From the NCBI GenBank assembly GCA_031270215.1, contig JAISYB010000042.1, forward strand, positions 1 through 36,534: a stretch of DNA of 36,534 nt, read 5' to 3'. The notes below the pieces were generated by a model. It was not told where the DNA came from and did not search any database. It saw only the letters and a list, made by a program, of their open reading frames with translations. Source of the DNA: Streptococcaceae bacterium (GTDB lineage: Bacteria > Bacillota > Bacilli > Lactobacillales > Streptococcaceae). Shown piece by piece: positions 1-9,252 of the stretch; within the stretch, counting starts at the first letter, position 1; each line of letters opens with the position of its first letter. The position numbers were made by a program, and so were the translations under genes.

Positions 1-588
1 AAAGCTATCGCCACGCATTGCATTGACACCTTTTGATACAACTTTTAATGCATCGATATCAAGTCCTGAGTCAATTTCATCTAAAATAGCAAACGTTGGC
101 TCTAGCATTAGGAGCTGCAAAATCTCATTACGCTTTTTTTCTCCCCCGGAAAACCCTTCATTTAAATAACGCTCTGCCATTTCCTCTGGCATATTTAACA
201 AATCCATCTTTTCATCGAGCTTAGTGATAAAATCAATGACTGAAATTTTATCATCTTCACCACGCTTAGCATTAATCGCTGCCCGCATAAATTCAGCATT
301 GGTAATCCCTGGAATTTCTGATGGGTATTGCATTGCCAAAAACAACCCTAAACGCGCACGCTCATCAACTTCAAGCTCTAAGATGTTTTCGCCATCTAAA
401 AGAACTTCACCACGAGTCACCTCGTAATTGGGATTTCCCATAATTGCCGCTGACAGGGTTGACTTCCCAGTACCATTTGGCCCCATAATCGCATGGATTT
501 CTCCAGTTTTCATGGTTAAATTAACACCCTTTAAAATTTCCTTTTCCTCAATTTTGACGTGCAAATCTTTGATTTCTAAAACAGACAT
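1..588 (-). CDS. sufC: Fe-S cluster assembly ATPase SufC, 3' end truncated by the window edge
   Basis: Reverse-strand translation from the ATG at 588: MSVLEIKDLHVKIEEKEILKGVNLTMKTGEIHAIMGPNGTGKSTLSAAIMG...YLNEGFSGGEKKRNEILQLLMLEPTFAILDEIDSGLDIDALK. Walker A, SGGEKKR signature and Walker B are all visible. Not in the ORF track because no stop lies inside the window. Confidence 0.95.
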   Translation of the reverse strand, partial: MSVLEIKDLHVKIEEKEILKGVNLTMKTGEIHAIMGPNGTGKSTLSAAIMGNPNYEVTRGEVLLDGENILELEVDERARLGLFLAMQYPSEIPGITNAEFMRAAINAKRGEDDKISVIDFITKLDEKMDLLNMPEEMAERYLNEGFSGGEKKRNEILQLLMLEPTFAILDEIDSGLDIDALKVVSKGVNAMRGDSF

Positions 589-699
589 AACTCCTCCTAT
601 AATCGCAAAGGCGGCTTTCTTGTACCGCTTGCCAGATAATCGCTAAATTCATCATATCACTTATTGAAAATCGATTTCAAGGTTGATGCTCCATACATT

Positions 700-730
700 T
701 GATATTATTGTATATCAGCCTGTCAATCAA
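700..730 (-). promoter_or_regulatory. Putative sufC promoter with an inverted repeat over the -10
   Basis: Minus strand TTGATT (725-730), 17-bp spacer, TAATAT (702-707); TGATAT-N6-ATATCA at 700-717. Confidence 0.45.
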
Positions 731-846
731 TACTGATTAGTTAAGTATAAAGGTTAAAGTTGGATAAAAAAGAACCTGTAAATCAACAAAAGTGACTGAG
801 CCAGCTAATAAAATGAAAATGAAACAGCGGCGTAGAAAAGACAAAA

Positions 847-879
847 TACCCCGTCACCTGAAGCGACCGAGTATTTAAT
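847..879 (-). terminator. Terminator-like hairpin downstream of the 90-aa gene
   Basis: Minus strand AATACTCGGTCGCTTCAGGTGACGGGGTATTTTG: stem AATACTC-G-GTC / GAC-G-GGGTATT with one G-G mismatch. Confidence 0.55.
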
Positions 880-883
880 CATT

Positions 884-1156
884 TTAGTAGCCCTTTGCAC
901 GCCATTTAATGGTGTGACGCGTTGGTCGATTTGTAGCTAATTTTTTACGTACACCATTCTTGTCAATTCTAACTTCAACTCGATAATGCTCGTTTTGGCT
1001 AATGTCGTAAATCTTCTCCGCAGAAGATGTCACCGTTGTCTTGGTTTTATTTGCCAAATCCTTAGCCAAATCAGGAACATCCTTAGCTTTCTGGGCAACA
1101 TCACTGGCGATTGCTTTCGCTTTTTGGGCAACTTCATTCAACTTATCTAATGGCAT
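884..1156 (-). CDS. Small hypothetical protein with an Ala/Lys-rich amphipathic N-terminal half (LEA-like) and a basic C-terminus
   Basis: 90-aa ORF with an upstream RBS (AAGGAGGC) and a downstream terminator-like hairpin. Confidence 0.7.
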   Translation of the reverse strand: MPLDKLNEVAQKAKAIASDVAQKAKDVPDLAKDLANKTKTTVTSSAEKIYDISQNEHYRVEVRIDKNGVRKKLATNRPTRHTIKWRAKGY

Positions 1157-1237
1157 TGCAAGCCTCCTTATCCTTGATACCTTTTATCATACGCCAAAAC
1201 ATCAGCTTTGACAAAAGATAGCACTGCTGTGAAACGA

Positions 1238-1954
1238 TTATCGTTGCGCCATCATAGCACTTGCGATATTATACTTTTTCTTAAGATACCAGCGGACAGC
1301 TAGCGAGATTGCACCAATAGCTAGCGCCAAAACAGCGTTTAGATTAGGATTAATTGCCTTTGGTAATAATGAAACCAGACCAAACAACAACATCCACACA
1401 AACATTGCAAATATCAGGATAACAATCGCCTTAATCCACTCCTTTCGTGTTTTCTTTGTCATCTCAACACGATAAAAATATTGATACATCAGATAAAAGA
1501 CAAAGCCGCCTGATGCCGCCATCACAACTATTGACAAAAGTCCGTAGTTTGCTTTTTGAGCATTTTTAGAAAACATCATCATTGCGCCATTCATAATCGT
1601 TAAAAGCCCAAGTAAAAGCAACGAGCTATCAAGCCACATCAACCACATCGTTGTGTTTTCAGCGCCTCGCACCTGTGATGTGGTGCTGCTACTTGAAGCC
1701 GCATATTCGCTAACCGTGCCAAAAATTTTCCGAGCTGAGATTCCTTTCTTTTGATTCTCAACAATCACTGGCAAAATTTCCCTTAATATTTCCGTAATCT
1801 CCAATTCTGTTTTTCCAGAAGATTGCAGCTTTCTCTTCAAATCAAAGATATAATCATCATTCTTTTTTGTCAATTTAGACAATAATTCGTCGACATTAAC
1901 TACTTCGGGCTGGTTTTCCACTTCTTTTTTACTCAATTTACGCTCCTTAAACAT
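1238..1954 (-). CDS. DUF1129-family integral membrane protein
   Basis: ORF with several hydrophobic segments. Likely start [12 protein letters not shown] at 1954, overlapping the ychF stop (ATGTTTAA), which suggests translational coupling. Confidence 0.75.
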   Translation of the reverse strand: MFKERKLSKKEVENQPEVVNVDELLSKLTKKNDDYIFDLKRKLQSSGKTELEITEILREILPVIVENQKKGISARKIFGTVSEYAASSSSTTSQVRGAENTTMWLMWLDSSLLLLGLLTIMNGAMMMFSKNAQKANYGLLSIVVMAASGGFVFYLMYQYFYRVEMTKKTRKEWIKAIVILIFAMFVWMLLFGLVSLLPKAINPNLNAVLALAIGAISLAVRWYLKKKYNIASAMMAQR

Positions 1955-3047
1955 TAAATCTAAATTCCATGATATCGCCATCTTGCACCAGATACTCTTT
2001 CCCCTCTAAACGAACACGTCCAGCTTCCTTAGCTGCCTGCATACTACCATAATGACTTAAATCGTCAAATGATACCGTTTCAGCACGAATAAAGCCACGT
2101 TCAAAATCCGAATGAATAATGCCAGCCGTTTCCGGCGCTTTCATTCCCTGCTTAAACGTCCAAGCACGCACTTCTTTTTCCCCTGCGGTAAAGTATGTCG
2201 CTAATCCGAGTAAATGATACGCCGCACGTGTTAATTGATCAACACCACTTTCTTTGAGTCCCATTGCCTCTAGGAACTCTTTGCGCTCATCATCTTCAAG
2301 CTCGGCAATCTCTTCTTCTGCACGTGCCGAGATAACGACAACTTCTGCGTTTTCCGTATCTGCGAATTGACGGATTTGCTTAACATAATCAATCGCATCA
2401 GGACTAGCGACCTCGTCCTCTGCGACATTTGCCACATATAACACCGGCTTTGTCGTGAGCAAAAAGAAAGTCTTGGCAATCTTTCGCTCGTCATCAGTCA
2501 ATTCAACCGTCCTTGCTGAAAGTCCTTCTTCCAACGCCTGCTTCAGCTTAGTCATCACATGAAGCTCAGCGACAGCAGTCTTTTCCTTTGTTCGTGCAAT
2601 TTTCTCGACACGTGTGTAACGCTTGTTAATTGAATCAAGGTCAGCCAAGATTAATTCCAGATTAATCACCTCAATGTCGTCCAGCGGATTAATCCGCCCC
2701 TCAACGTGAGTGATATTTTCATCATCAAAAGCACGAACAACATGAACAATCGCATCTACCTCACGAATATTCGCCAAGAATTTATTGCCCAGTCCCTCAC
2801 CCTTACTGGCACCCTTAACAATTCCGGCAATATCTGTAAATTCAAAGGTTGTCGGCACCGTTTTCTTCGGTTTAACCAGCTCGGTCAAACGATTTAAACG
2901 TGCATCTGGCACTTCAACCATGCCAACATTCGGATCAATTGTTGCAAAAGGATAATTGGCAGCCTCTGCACCCGCCTTAGTAATTGCATTAAATAACGTT
3001 GATTTCCCAACATTTGGCAAACCAACAATTCCAGCTGTTAAAGCCAT
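1947..3047 (-). CDS. ychF: Redox-regulated ATPase YchF (OLA1-type GTPase)
   Basis: [44 protein letters not shown]...; complete 366 aa with TGS-like C-terminus. Confidence 0.97.
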   Translation of the reverse strand: MALTAGIVGLPNVGKSTLFNAITKAGAEAANYPFATIDPNVGMVEVPDARLNRLTELVKPKKTVPTTFEFTDIAGIVKGASKGEGLGNKFLANIREVDAIVHVVRAFDDENITHVEGRINPLDDIEVINLELILADLDSINKRYTRVEKIARTKEKTAVAELHVMTKLKQALEEGLSARTVELTDDERKIAKTFFLLTTKPVLYVANVAEDEVASPDAIDYVKQIRQFADTENAEVVVISARAEEEIAELEDDERKEFLEAMGLKESGVDQLTRAAYHLLGLATYFTAGEKEVRAWTFKQGMKAPETAGIIHSDFERGFIRAETVSFDDLSHYGSMQAAKEAGRVRLEGKEYLVQDGDIMEFRFNV

Positions 3048-3080
3048 AATTCCTCCTATTTATAACACTTAATCAAAGAT

Positions 3081-3293
3081 TTAACGACCATCGGTCGCCT
3101 TGAGCAGCACTTTTTTCAGCTTCTTGTTAAAATCATGCCGCCCCATCATCACTACGTGTTGACAATTTGTGCAGCGAATTTTGATGTCTGCTCCTAGTCT
3201 AATGACCTCCCAGGCATTTGCTTTTTTGCCTGTTTGCTTGACGACACAGGCATGCGCCTTCTTCATTTCGACAATATCACCTAATTCGTACAT
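3081..3293 (-). CDS. DUF951 family protein
   Basis: MYELGDIVEMKKAHACVVKQTGKKANAWEVIRLGADIKIRCTNCQHVVMMGRHDFNKKLKKVL. AGGAGGAAT RBS supports the start at 3293 rather than the longer ORF. Confidence 0.88.
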   Translation of the reverse strand: MYELGDIVEMKKAHACVVKQTGKKANAWEVIRLGADIKIRCTNCQHVVMMGRHDFNKKLKKVLLKATDGR

Positions 3294-3326
3294 GATTCCT
3301 CCTAAAAACTCTACTCTCAACTTCTT

Positions 3327-3355
3327 ATTTTACGTTGTAACGTAAAGTAAGTCAA
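3327..3355 (-). promoter_or_regulatory. Promoter of the DUF951-ychF-DUF1129 operon with an overlapping operator-like palindrome
   Basis: Minus strand TTGACT (3350-3355), 17-bp spacer, TAAAAT (3327-3332). TTTACGTT-AC-AACGTAAA (3329-3346) overlaps the -10 and most of the spacer. Confidence 0.65.
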
Positions 3356-3486
3356 ACGCCCTATTTAAAGCACCCTCAGCCATTTTATTAAATAATTTTA
3401 GCCTATTAGAAAAATATTTTGATGTTTTTTTTGAAAAATTTGAGCATTATGCTTTAAATTATTAATCAATTTGGTATAATGGTGTT

Positions 3487-3641
3487 AGTCAGTAAAGTAA
3501 TTTACTGTTAGATGATTGGGTTACTCCCCTTTCCCTTTCATTTTACCCTTTTTTGACTACTGATATTGACCTAGTAGCATACAAAGTTCCCCTCATAACG
3601 CTTTGTATATTACGCGGACGGCAATATTGGTAGTTTTTTTA
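3487..3641 (+). ncRNA. Putative stand-alone small RNA with C-rich single-stranded segments
   Basis: Extended -10 TGGTATAAT (3472-3480); hairpin CAGTAAA-GTAA-TTTACTG (3490-3507); pyrimidine-rich CTCCCCTTTCCCTTTCATTTTACCCTTTTTT; nested terminator CTACTGATATTG (3557-3568) / CAATATTGGTAG (3622-3633), 12 bp, followed by T7; inner hairpin ATACAAAG/CTTTGTAT with loop TTCCCCTCATAACG. No plus-strand ORF follows. Confidence 0.6.
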
Positions 3642-3674
3642 TTGCTCAATAGCGTTTCTTAAAACATTTAAGTT

Positions 3675-3709
3675 AAAACACTCCGCCTAAAAAATATCGG
3701 AGTGTTTTT
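3675..3709 (-). terminator. Terminator of the ecfA1-ecfA2-ecfT operon, probably bidirectional
   Basis: AAAACACTCCG / CGGAGTGTTTT, 11-bp stem with A and T flanks. Confidence 0.85.
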
Positions 3710-3726
3710 AGATTTTCAACTTATTT

Positions 3727-4524
3727 TTACTTTCTAACCAGAATGAGTAGCACGGTAACCACCGCTAAAATGAGCAGCACAGCCGTATCACGCAATTTCC
3801 ATTCCAATTTGCGATAGCGTGTTCTTCCTTCGCCACCTTGGTAGCCTCTTGCTTCCATTGCTGTTGCTAATTCATCAGCACGCTTAAAGCTGCTGACAAA
3901 CAAAGGGATAAGTAACGGAATAATCGCTTTGACCTTTTGAATTAAACTGCCTTCCCCAAAATCAACACCGCGCGAGCGTTGAGCATTCATAATCTTCTCT
4001 GTTTCATCCATTAAGGTTGGCACAAAGCGTAGTGAGATTGATAACATCAGACTAATCTCATGCACTGGTACTTTAAATCTTTTCAATGGATTCATCAAGC
4101 TTTCAAACGCATCAGACATCTCAAGCGGAGCCGTTGTCAAGGTTAACAAGGTCGAAAAGAAGATGATTAGGATAAAGCGTAGAAAAATTAGCGCTGAATT
4201 TTCTAATCCAAACTGTGTAATCTGGATAAAGCCAAATTTGAAATAAACCTTGCCACCGACAGTAAAAATCATTTGCAAACCAACAGTCAGCAAAATTAAA
4301 AGCAGCATCGGCTTCACACCCCGCAAAAAGAATGAAAAGCTAATCCTTGAAGCGATAATTGCAGTCAAGGTCAAAACAGTTAAAACAAAGAAAGCCGCGA
4401 AATTATTTGCTAAAAATATAATCACAATAAAGAAAAACGTCGCTAACATTTTAGCTCTTGGATCCATCCGGTGAATAAGAGAGTCAATCGGAATGTAACG
4501 CCCAAGGATTAATTTATCCATCAT
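3727..4524 (-). CDS. ecfT: ECF transporter transmembrane protein EcfT
   Basis: [33 protein letters not shown]...; ARG motifs ([22 protein letters not shown]). Confidence 0.95.
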   Translation of the reverse strand: MMDKLILGRYIPIDSLIHRMDPRAKMLATFFFIVIIFLANNFAAFFVLTVLTLTAIIASRISFSFFLRGVKPMLLLILLTVGLQMIFTVGGKVYFKFGFIQITQFGLENSALIFLRFILIIFFSTLLTLTTAPLEMSDAFESLMNPLKRFKVPVHEISLMLSISLRFVPTLMDETEKIMNAQRSRGVDFGEGSLIQKVKAIIPLLIPLFVSSFKRADELATAMEARGYQGGEGRTRYRKLEWKLRDTAVLLILAVVTVLLILVRK

Positions 4525-5374
4525 GGTGCATACCTCCCTTTAATTCTGCGATTAACTCTGGTAAAGTAACCGGTAAAATATCAAACTTAAAGCCTTTGTC
4601 TTGCAAACCTTTGGCAAAGTCGGTCACTTGTGGCACTCCGAGTTGCTTTTCTTTTAGCCAAGCAACCTCCTGAAAAACCGCCTTAGGCTTACCGGATTTA
4701 ATCACGCGCCCCTGCTCCAAGACATAAAGATAATCTGCAAAGTCTGCTACATCGTCCATCAGATGTGTGACTAAAACAACACTAAGCCCCGTTTTCTTGT
4801 ATAGCTGATAAAACATTGTCATCATTTCATGACGTCCTTTTGGGTCAAGTCCTGCAGTCGGCTCGTCCAAGACCAATACTTCTGGATTCATTGCTAAAAC
4901 TCCGGCAATCGCCACACGGCGCATTTGACCACCAGAGAGTTCAAATGGCGAACGTTCAAATAAATCCTTTGAAATGCCGACAATTTCCAATTTTTCAGCC
5001 GCAATCCGCAACGCGTCCTCTTTAGAAACTCCGAAATTTTGCGGCCCAAAGGCAACATCTTTTAACACAGTTTCATCAAATAACTGCGCTTCTGGAAATT
5101 GAAAAACAATTCCCACTTTTTTACGAATCGCTTTGAGTTTGCGGTTGTCAACGTCAGTCGTAATCGTGAAATCGCCAATCACTACTCTGCCAGCATTTGG
5201 CTTTAAAAGACCATTTAAATGTTGTAGCAAAGTCGATTTGCCAGAACCAGTATGTCCAACAATTGCTGTATAGCTCTCGTCTGGAATGGCTAAATCAATA
5301 CCAAACAACGCTTTACTTTCAAATGGTGTCCCCGGCTGATAAGTAAAATCTACTTGTTCAAACTGAATTGCCAT
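4514..5374 (-). CDS. ecfA2: ECF transporter ATP-binding protein EcfA2
   Basis: Walker [10 protein letters not shown], signature [24 protein letters not shown]; overlaps ecfT and ecfA1. Confidence 0.94.
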   Translation of the reverse strand: MAIQFEQVDFTYQPGTPFESKALFGIDLAIPDESYTAIVGHTGSGKSTLLQHLNGLLKPNAGRVVIGDFTITTDVDNRKLKAIRKKVGIVFQFPEAQLFDETVLKDVAFGPQNFGVSKEDALRIAAEKLEIVGISKDLFERSPFELSGGQMRRVAIAGVLAMNPEVLVLDEPTAGLDPKGRHEMMTMFYQLYKKTGLSVVLVTHLMDDVADFADYLYVLEQGRVIKSGKPKAVFQEVAWLKEKQLGVPQVTDFAKGLQDKGFKFDILPVTLPELIAELKGGMHHDG

Positions 5375-6180
5375 AAAAAATCCACCATCTCTTCCTCTGT
5401 CAAATAACCAGCTGGTACGGGTAAGCCAGCTTTTTGCAACTCCCGCTTAATCTTTTCTGTTAATGGAATATCTAAACCTAAACTAATCAATGATTCTCCC
5501 TGCACAAAAATCTCAGCGGGCGTCCCGCTCGTCAAGATTTTCCCTTCCTTCATGACAATAATTTTGTCCGCAAGGGCTGCCTCATCAATATCATGCGTAA
5601 TTGAAATGACCGTCAAATCCCGCTCTGCTTTAATCTCACGAACGATTTGGACGACTTCCTTTCTCCCTTTGGGATCAAGCATACTGGTTGCTTCATCTAA
5701 GATGATAACCTTTGGCGCAAGCGCCACAACACCGGCAATTGCCACACGCTGTTTTTGCCCTCCAGAAAGACGTGCAGGCTCCTTTTTCTTAAAATCCTGC
5801 ATACCAACTCTTTGTAAAGCACTTGCCACACGCACTAGCATTTCTTCACGTGGAATCCCTTGATTTTCCAATCCAAATGCGACATCGTCTTCGACCGTTG
5901 AGCCAACAAATTGATTATCCGGATTTTGAAAAACCATACCGATCTTTTTGCGCAGCTCCCAGACATTTTCATGTGTCATAACATCTCCATCGATGATGAC
6001 ATTGCCTTCCTCAGCTTCTATTAAACCGTCAATGATTTTAGCAGCCGTTGATTTACCCGATCCATTATGACCGATAATTGCGACCCACTCACCTGCTGCA
6101 ATCGAGATAGAAACATCTTTTAACGCATAGCTTGCCGAGTCATTACTGTATTTAAACGAAATATTTTTTAATTTTATCAT
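5350..6180 (-). CDS. ecfA1: ECF transporter ATP-binding protein EcfA1
   Basis: [45 protein letters not shown] at 6180 preferred over the TTG at 6186. Confidence 0.94.
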   Translation of the reverse strand: MIKLKNISFKYSNDSASYALKDVSISIAAGEWVAIIGHNGSGKSTAAKIIDGLIEAEEGNVIIDGDVMTHENVWELRKKIGMVFQNPDNQFVGSTVEDDVAFGLENQGIPREEMLVRVASALQRVGMQDFKKKEPARLSGGQKQRVAIAGVVALAPKVIILDEATSMLDPKGRKEVVQIVREIKAERDLTVISITHDIDEAALADKIIVMKEGKILTSGTPAEIFVQGESLISLGLDIPLTEKIKRELQKAGLPVPAGYLTEEEMVDFLWQFSLNK

Positions 6181-6387
6181 ACGCAACCTCTATCTTTTTA
6201 TCTTTGAAAATTATAACATAAAGGCGCCCAATCGTCTTAAAAGGATGACATTAAAGCTTATTTTTTGACTACAGCTGCGACCTCTTACGGAATTTTCGGC
6301 ATTTCCATGTTAAATTACCCTGATAAATGAAGAATGTTACCGCAATACTTGACTTGTACTTCAATTACTCAAGCTGCTAAATCCAAA

Positions 6388-6414
6388 AGAACGCCCTCAC
6401 GAGAGGCGCGTTCT
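6388..6414 (-). terminator. Terminator downstream of pcsB
   Basis: AGAACGC-CCTC-ACGA-GAGG-C-GCGTTCT, then TTTT on the minus strand. Confidence 0.75.
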
Positions 6415-6426
6415 GACGTTTTATTA

Positions 6427-7596
6427 TTATCTTGGGTAGATATAGGTTACAACACCTTGACAATTTGTTGGGTTAAACCAACCGCGATAATTACCAATCG
6501 TTACATAACCTGCATAGTTTGACTCTTTAACCTGAATACTCTCACTACTCTGAACAGCAACAACGACTGCGACATGTCCCCAGCCACCATCATTCCATGA
6601 TGCGATAGCGCCAACCATTGGCTCACTACCGGTTCTAAAACCATCGCTTCTTGCGTTTGCTGCCCATTGTCCACCATTACCCCAGTTATTACCAGCCCAC
6701 GGTGCTAGCTCTTTAGCGCCCCATGTACATTGCCCAACTGGATAGGAATTACCAGGAGACGGCGTTGGTGTTGGAGTGGGGGTCGGTGTTGGCGTTGGTG
6801 TTCCTCCGCCACTATCCGGAGTGTTGCTGCTACTTCCTCCACCACTATTATTATCATTGCCTGTATCTGGTATAACATTTTGCTGTCTTGCTGCTTCTTC
6901 TTGAGCTGCTTGTTGTGCTTCTGCCTCAGCTTCTGCCTTTTGAGCCAATAAGGCTGCCTTATCACCCTCAGCAGTCGCTTTCTCAGCCGCAAGATTTAAT
7001 TGTGCTGCTTTTAATTCAGCCTGCTTTGTTTTTAGGCTCGCTGATTGTTCAGCAAGTTTTTGTTGATTTTCAAAGTTTTTAGCATCCTTTTCCTGTGCAG
7101 CCTTAGCTTTGGCTTGGATTGCTTCTTTATCCTTTTTCTGACGCTCAACCATTTCTTTATTGGCTGATACGATTTTATTAACTGCTTGGATACGCGTAAT
7201 CGCATCTGAAATCGAGCTTGAAGACAGCATCACATCAACATAGTTCGTTGCCGATTTATTAGTTTGAACTGAACGTGCTTGCTTTTCTAAGACCTTAGAG
7301 CGCTCAACGATTTTTGAAGAAAGCTTGAATACTTCCTCGTTTAGCTTTTTAGTTTCAGCAGCTAATTTTTCGCTCTCAGCCTTTAATGCTGTTGATTGTG
7401 ATTCGATATTTAAAATTTGTGTTTCTAATGTATCAACTTGTGTTTGTGCTTCTGCCTGCTGCGCAGTTAGACCACTAATCTTGCTATTTTGTGCTGCAAT
7501 CTTCTGATCTGTATCATTAGCGCTGGCTGTAATCGGTGCTGCTGCTGATAACACTAATGTGCTAAGAAGCGCAACCGACAAAATCTTCTTCTTCAT
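6427..7596 (-). CDS. pcsB: PcsB-like secreted peptidoglycan hydrolase / Usp45-type protein: signal peptide, coiled coil, Pro/Thr linker, CHAP domain
   Basis: MKKKILSVALLSTLVLSAAAPITASA signal peptide; long coiled coil; TPTPTPTPTPTPTP linker; CHAP domain YPVGQCTWGAKELAPWAGNNWG...GHVAVVVAV. Confidence 0.92.
   Translation of the reverse strand: MKKKILSVALLSTLVLSAAAPITASANDTDQKIAAQNSKISGLTAQQAEAQTQVDTLETQILNIESQSTALKAESEKLAAETKKLNEEVFKLSSKIVERSKVLEKQARSVQTNKSATNYVDVMLSSSSISDAITRIQAVNKIVSANKEMVERQKKDKEAIQAKAKAAQEKDAKNFENQQKLAEQSASLKTKQAELKAAQLNLAAEKATAEGDKAALLAQKAEAEAEAQQAAQEEAARQQNVIPDTGNDNNSGGGSSSNTPDSGGGTPTPTPTPTPTPTPSPGNSYPVGQCTWGAKELAPWAGNNWGNGGQWAANARSDGFRTGSEPMVGAIASWNDGGWGHVAVVVAVQSSESIQVKESNYAGYVTIGNYRGWFNPTNCQGVVTYIYPR
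6757..6804 (-). repeat. Degenerate hexanucleotide coding repeat for the (TP)n linker of PcsB
   Basis: Tandem GGTGTT/GGAGTG/GGGGTC/GGTGTT/GGCGTT-type units on the plus strand, encoding alternating Thr-Pro. Confidence 0.75.
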
Positions 7597-7695
7597 ATCT
7601 ATCTATAACCTCCGTCAAATTATTCACGAATTATTTTTTCCTCAATACCCTTTTTCGTTAGCATAACAATATTAACACAATAATATCTCATTTCA

Positions 7696-7723
7696 TGTCA
7701 ATATGGATTACAATTACATTTCA
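7696..7723 (-). promoter_or_regulatory. Putative WalR/VicR box upstream of the pcsB -35
   Basis: Minus strand TGAAAT-N5-TGTAAT (7707-7723), one mismatch to TGTWAH-N5-TGTWAH, 5 bp upstream of TTGACA (7696-7701). Confidence 0.5.
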
Positions 7724-7770
7724 AAAGTTACTTTTCCCGAAACATATCGTATTATTTTATTTTAACAAAG

Positions 7771-8304
7771 CTAAGATTTAATCCGCCGTTGCCGCTTAGC
7801 AGGGGCATTAAAGACGAATTGATAGCCACGATAGAAAATAATAAAGAATAGCGAATTTAAAAATAATGTTGGCGCTAAAAGGCTGCCAATAAAATCAATA
7901 AAGTTAAATTGTGCAAGCTTAAATATCAACTGAATCGCTAAAATTGCAACTTCATAGCCTGTGATAAAAATAACGGCACTGAAATACTCTGTTATAGGAT
8001 TTTCATGAATCGTATCAAGGATTGAGCCGGATAAGTAGACAATCAGCGGCAGAACAGTTAAGTTAATCCCTAAAATGCCGATATAATACGAGTCCATAAT
8101 CAAGCCAATCGCAGCTGAAACAATCAGTAAATAACGCATGGAGAGCTTTTGATTAGCAAATAAAAGTGCTAAAATGAGCAAATGACTGCTCGCTAAAGCC
8201 ACGCCATCCGACCATATTTTCATCAAAGTTGAAAGCTGTCCATCCAAAAGTGCTAATAGCAAAAAAATAACTGGAGTGAATAGTAATAATTGTTGTTTCC
8301 GCAT
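7771..8304 (-). CDS. mreD: Rod shape-determining protein MreD
   Basis: 177-aa hydrophobic protein immediately downstream of mreC and upstream of pcsB. Confidence 0.88.
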   Translation of the reverse strand: MRKQQLLLFTPVIFLLLALLDGQLSTLMKIWSDGVALASSHLLILALLFANQKLSMRYLLIVSAAIGLIMDSYYIGILGINLTVLPLIVYLSGSILDTIHENPITEYFSAVIFITGYEVAILAIQLIFKLAQFNFIDFIGSLLAPTLFLNSLFFIIFYRGYQFVFNAPAKRQRRIKS

Positions 8305-8306
8305 CG

Positions 8307-9167
8307 CTACTCCCCATCTACTGCAAGACGCTTAATTACCGTCACTAATTGAATATCATACATCTGTGTTGCAGGCTTTACATAAACCTCTCTGCCTGTG
8401 CTTTGACCATTCTTTTTCTCTGAGATAACCTTGCCAACCAAAAGATTTGCAGGAGAATTCCCTCCCAAACCAGAGGTTTGTACAATATCACCAGCTTTAA
8501 AGCTTTCGCCTTCTGTGACCTGTGCCACAACAAACGCCTGCTTTTTCTCGTCATAACCTTGTAAAAGACCGTATAAATCACCACCGTCAGCTGAAATTTT
8601 AACAGGGAAACGGTTGACCGACTGATTAGTTGAGGTTAAAAGCTCAACCTTTGAAGTTGTATGATTAACCTGCGTCACACGACCGACTAATCCTTTTGCA
8701 CTCATTACTGCCATATTAACTTCGATGCCATCCTTTGTTCCTCGGTCAATAATTAGCATATCCTGCCAGGTATTTGGTGAACGGGTAATAACATTGGCAG
8801 AAATATGCGAATAGCTCGTTAAAGTACTATTTAAATCAATCTCTGACTTGAGTGCATCTATCTCCTTTTGCAGATTATCGCTTTTGATAATTGCTTCATC
8901 GTAGGATTTCAATTTCTTCTTTAATGCTTGATTTTCCTTATAGGTTGACATTAAATTTTCAAATGCTTCAACGCTGTTCGCAAAAAATTTAGCAGGTGCT
9001 GCTAGCATTTTATCAACCAATCCAACCGAGTCATTGGTAATCGATGTTGCACTTGACACTTTTTCTTGATTTTTAAGCTTGCCAGCGGTAAAACCAACAA
9101 TGGCAACAATAATAATAAATAGAATAATTGCAACAATAATTTTCTTGTTTGGATTAAATTTTTTCAA
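8307..9167 (-). CDS. mreC: Cell shape-determining protein MreC
   Basis: One N-terminal TM, coiled coil, and DRGTKDGIEVNMAVMSAKGLVGRVTQV beta-domain motif. Confidence 0.95.
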   Translation of the reverse strand: MKKFNPNKKIIVAIILFIIIVAIVGFTAGKLKNQEKVSSATSITNDSVGLVDKMLAAPAKFFANSVEAFENLMSTYKENQALKKKLKSYDEAIIKSDNLQKEIDALKSEIDLNSTLTSYSHISANVITRSPNTWQDMLIIDRGTKDGIEVNMAVMSAKGLVGRVTQVNHTTSKVELLTSTNQSVNRFPVKISADGGDLYGLLQGYDEKKQAFVVAQVTEGESFKAGDIVQTSGLGGNSPANLLVGKVISEKKNGQSTGREVYVKPATQMYDIQLVTVIKRLAVDGE

Positions 9168-9240
9168 CAGTTTATCCCCTAATAATTTGCAGTTTAATTG
9201 TATCAGACAACGACGTTATTTCAATTTTAGCACGGTTGGT

Positions 9241-9252
9241 AAAAAAAAAAAA
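9241..9252. repeat. A12/T12 homopolymer upstream of the mreC promoter
   Basis: Uninterrupted 12-A run on the plus strand. Confidence 0.9.

Noticed and set aside
3487-3641. Minus-strand reading of the sRNA region as a yybP-ykoY (Mn2+) riboswitch, because AAAGGGGAGUAA appears, or plus-strand reading as a preQ1-II riboswitch, because of UAUUACGCGGACGGC
   Set aside because: On the minus strand no 3' CCUUU closing strand follows, and no terminator or gene is suitably placed. On the plus strand no downstream ORF exists. A plus-strand promoter and U-tract terminator fit a stand-alone RNA better. It also lacks the single long imperfect hairpin of 6S RNA.
5552-5863. 103-aa plus-strand ORF
   Set aside because: Antisense to ecfA1, which is strongly conserved; low-complexity translation with no plausible RBS context.
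6705-7082. Low-complexity ORFs in other frames over pcsB
   Set aside because: Produced by the repetitive Ala/Gln/Glu and Thr-Pro codons of pcsB.
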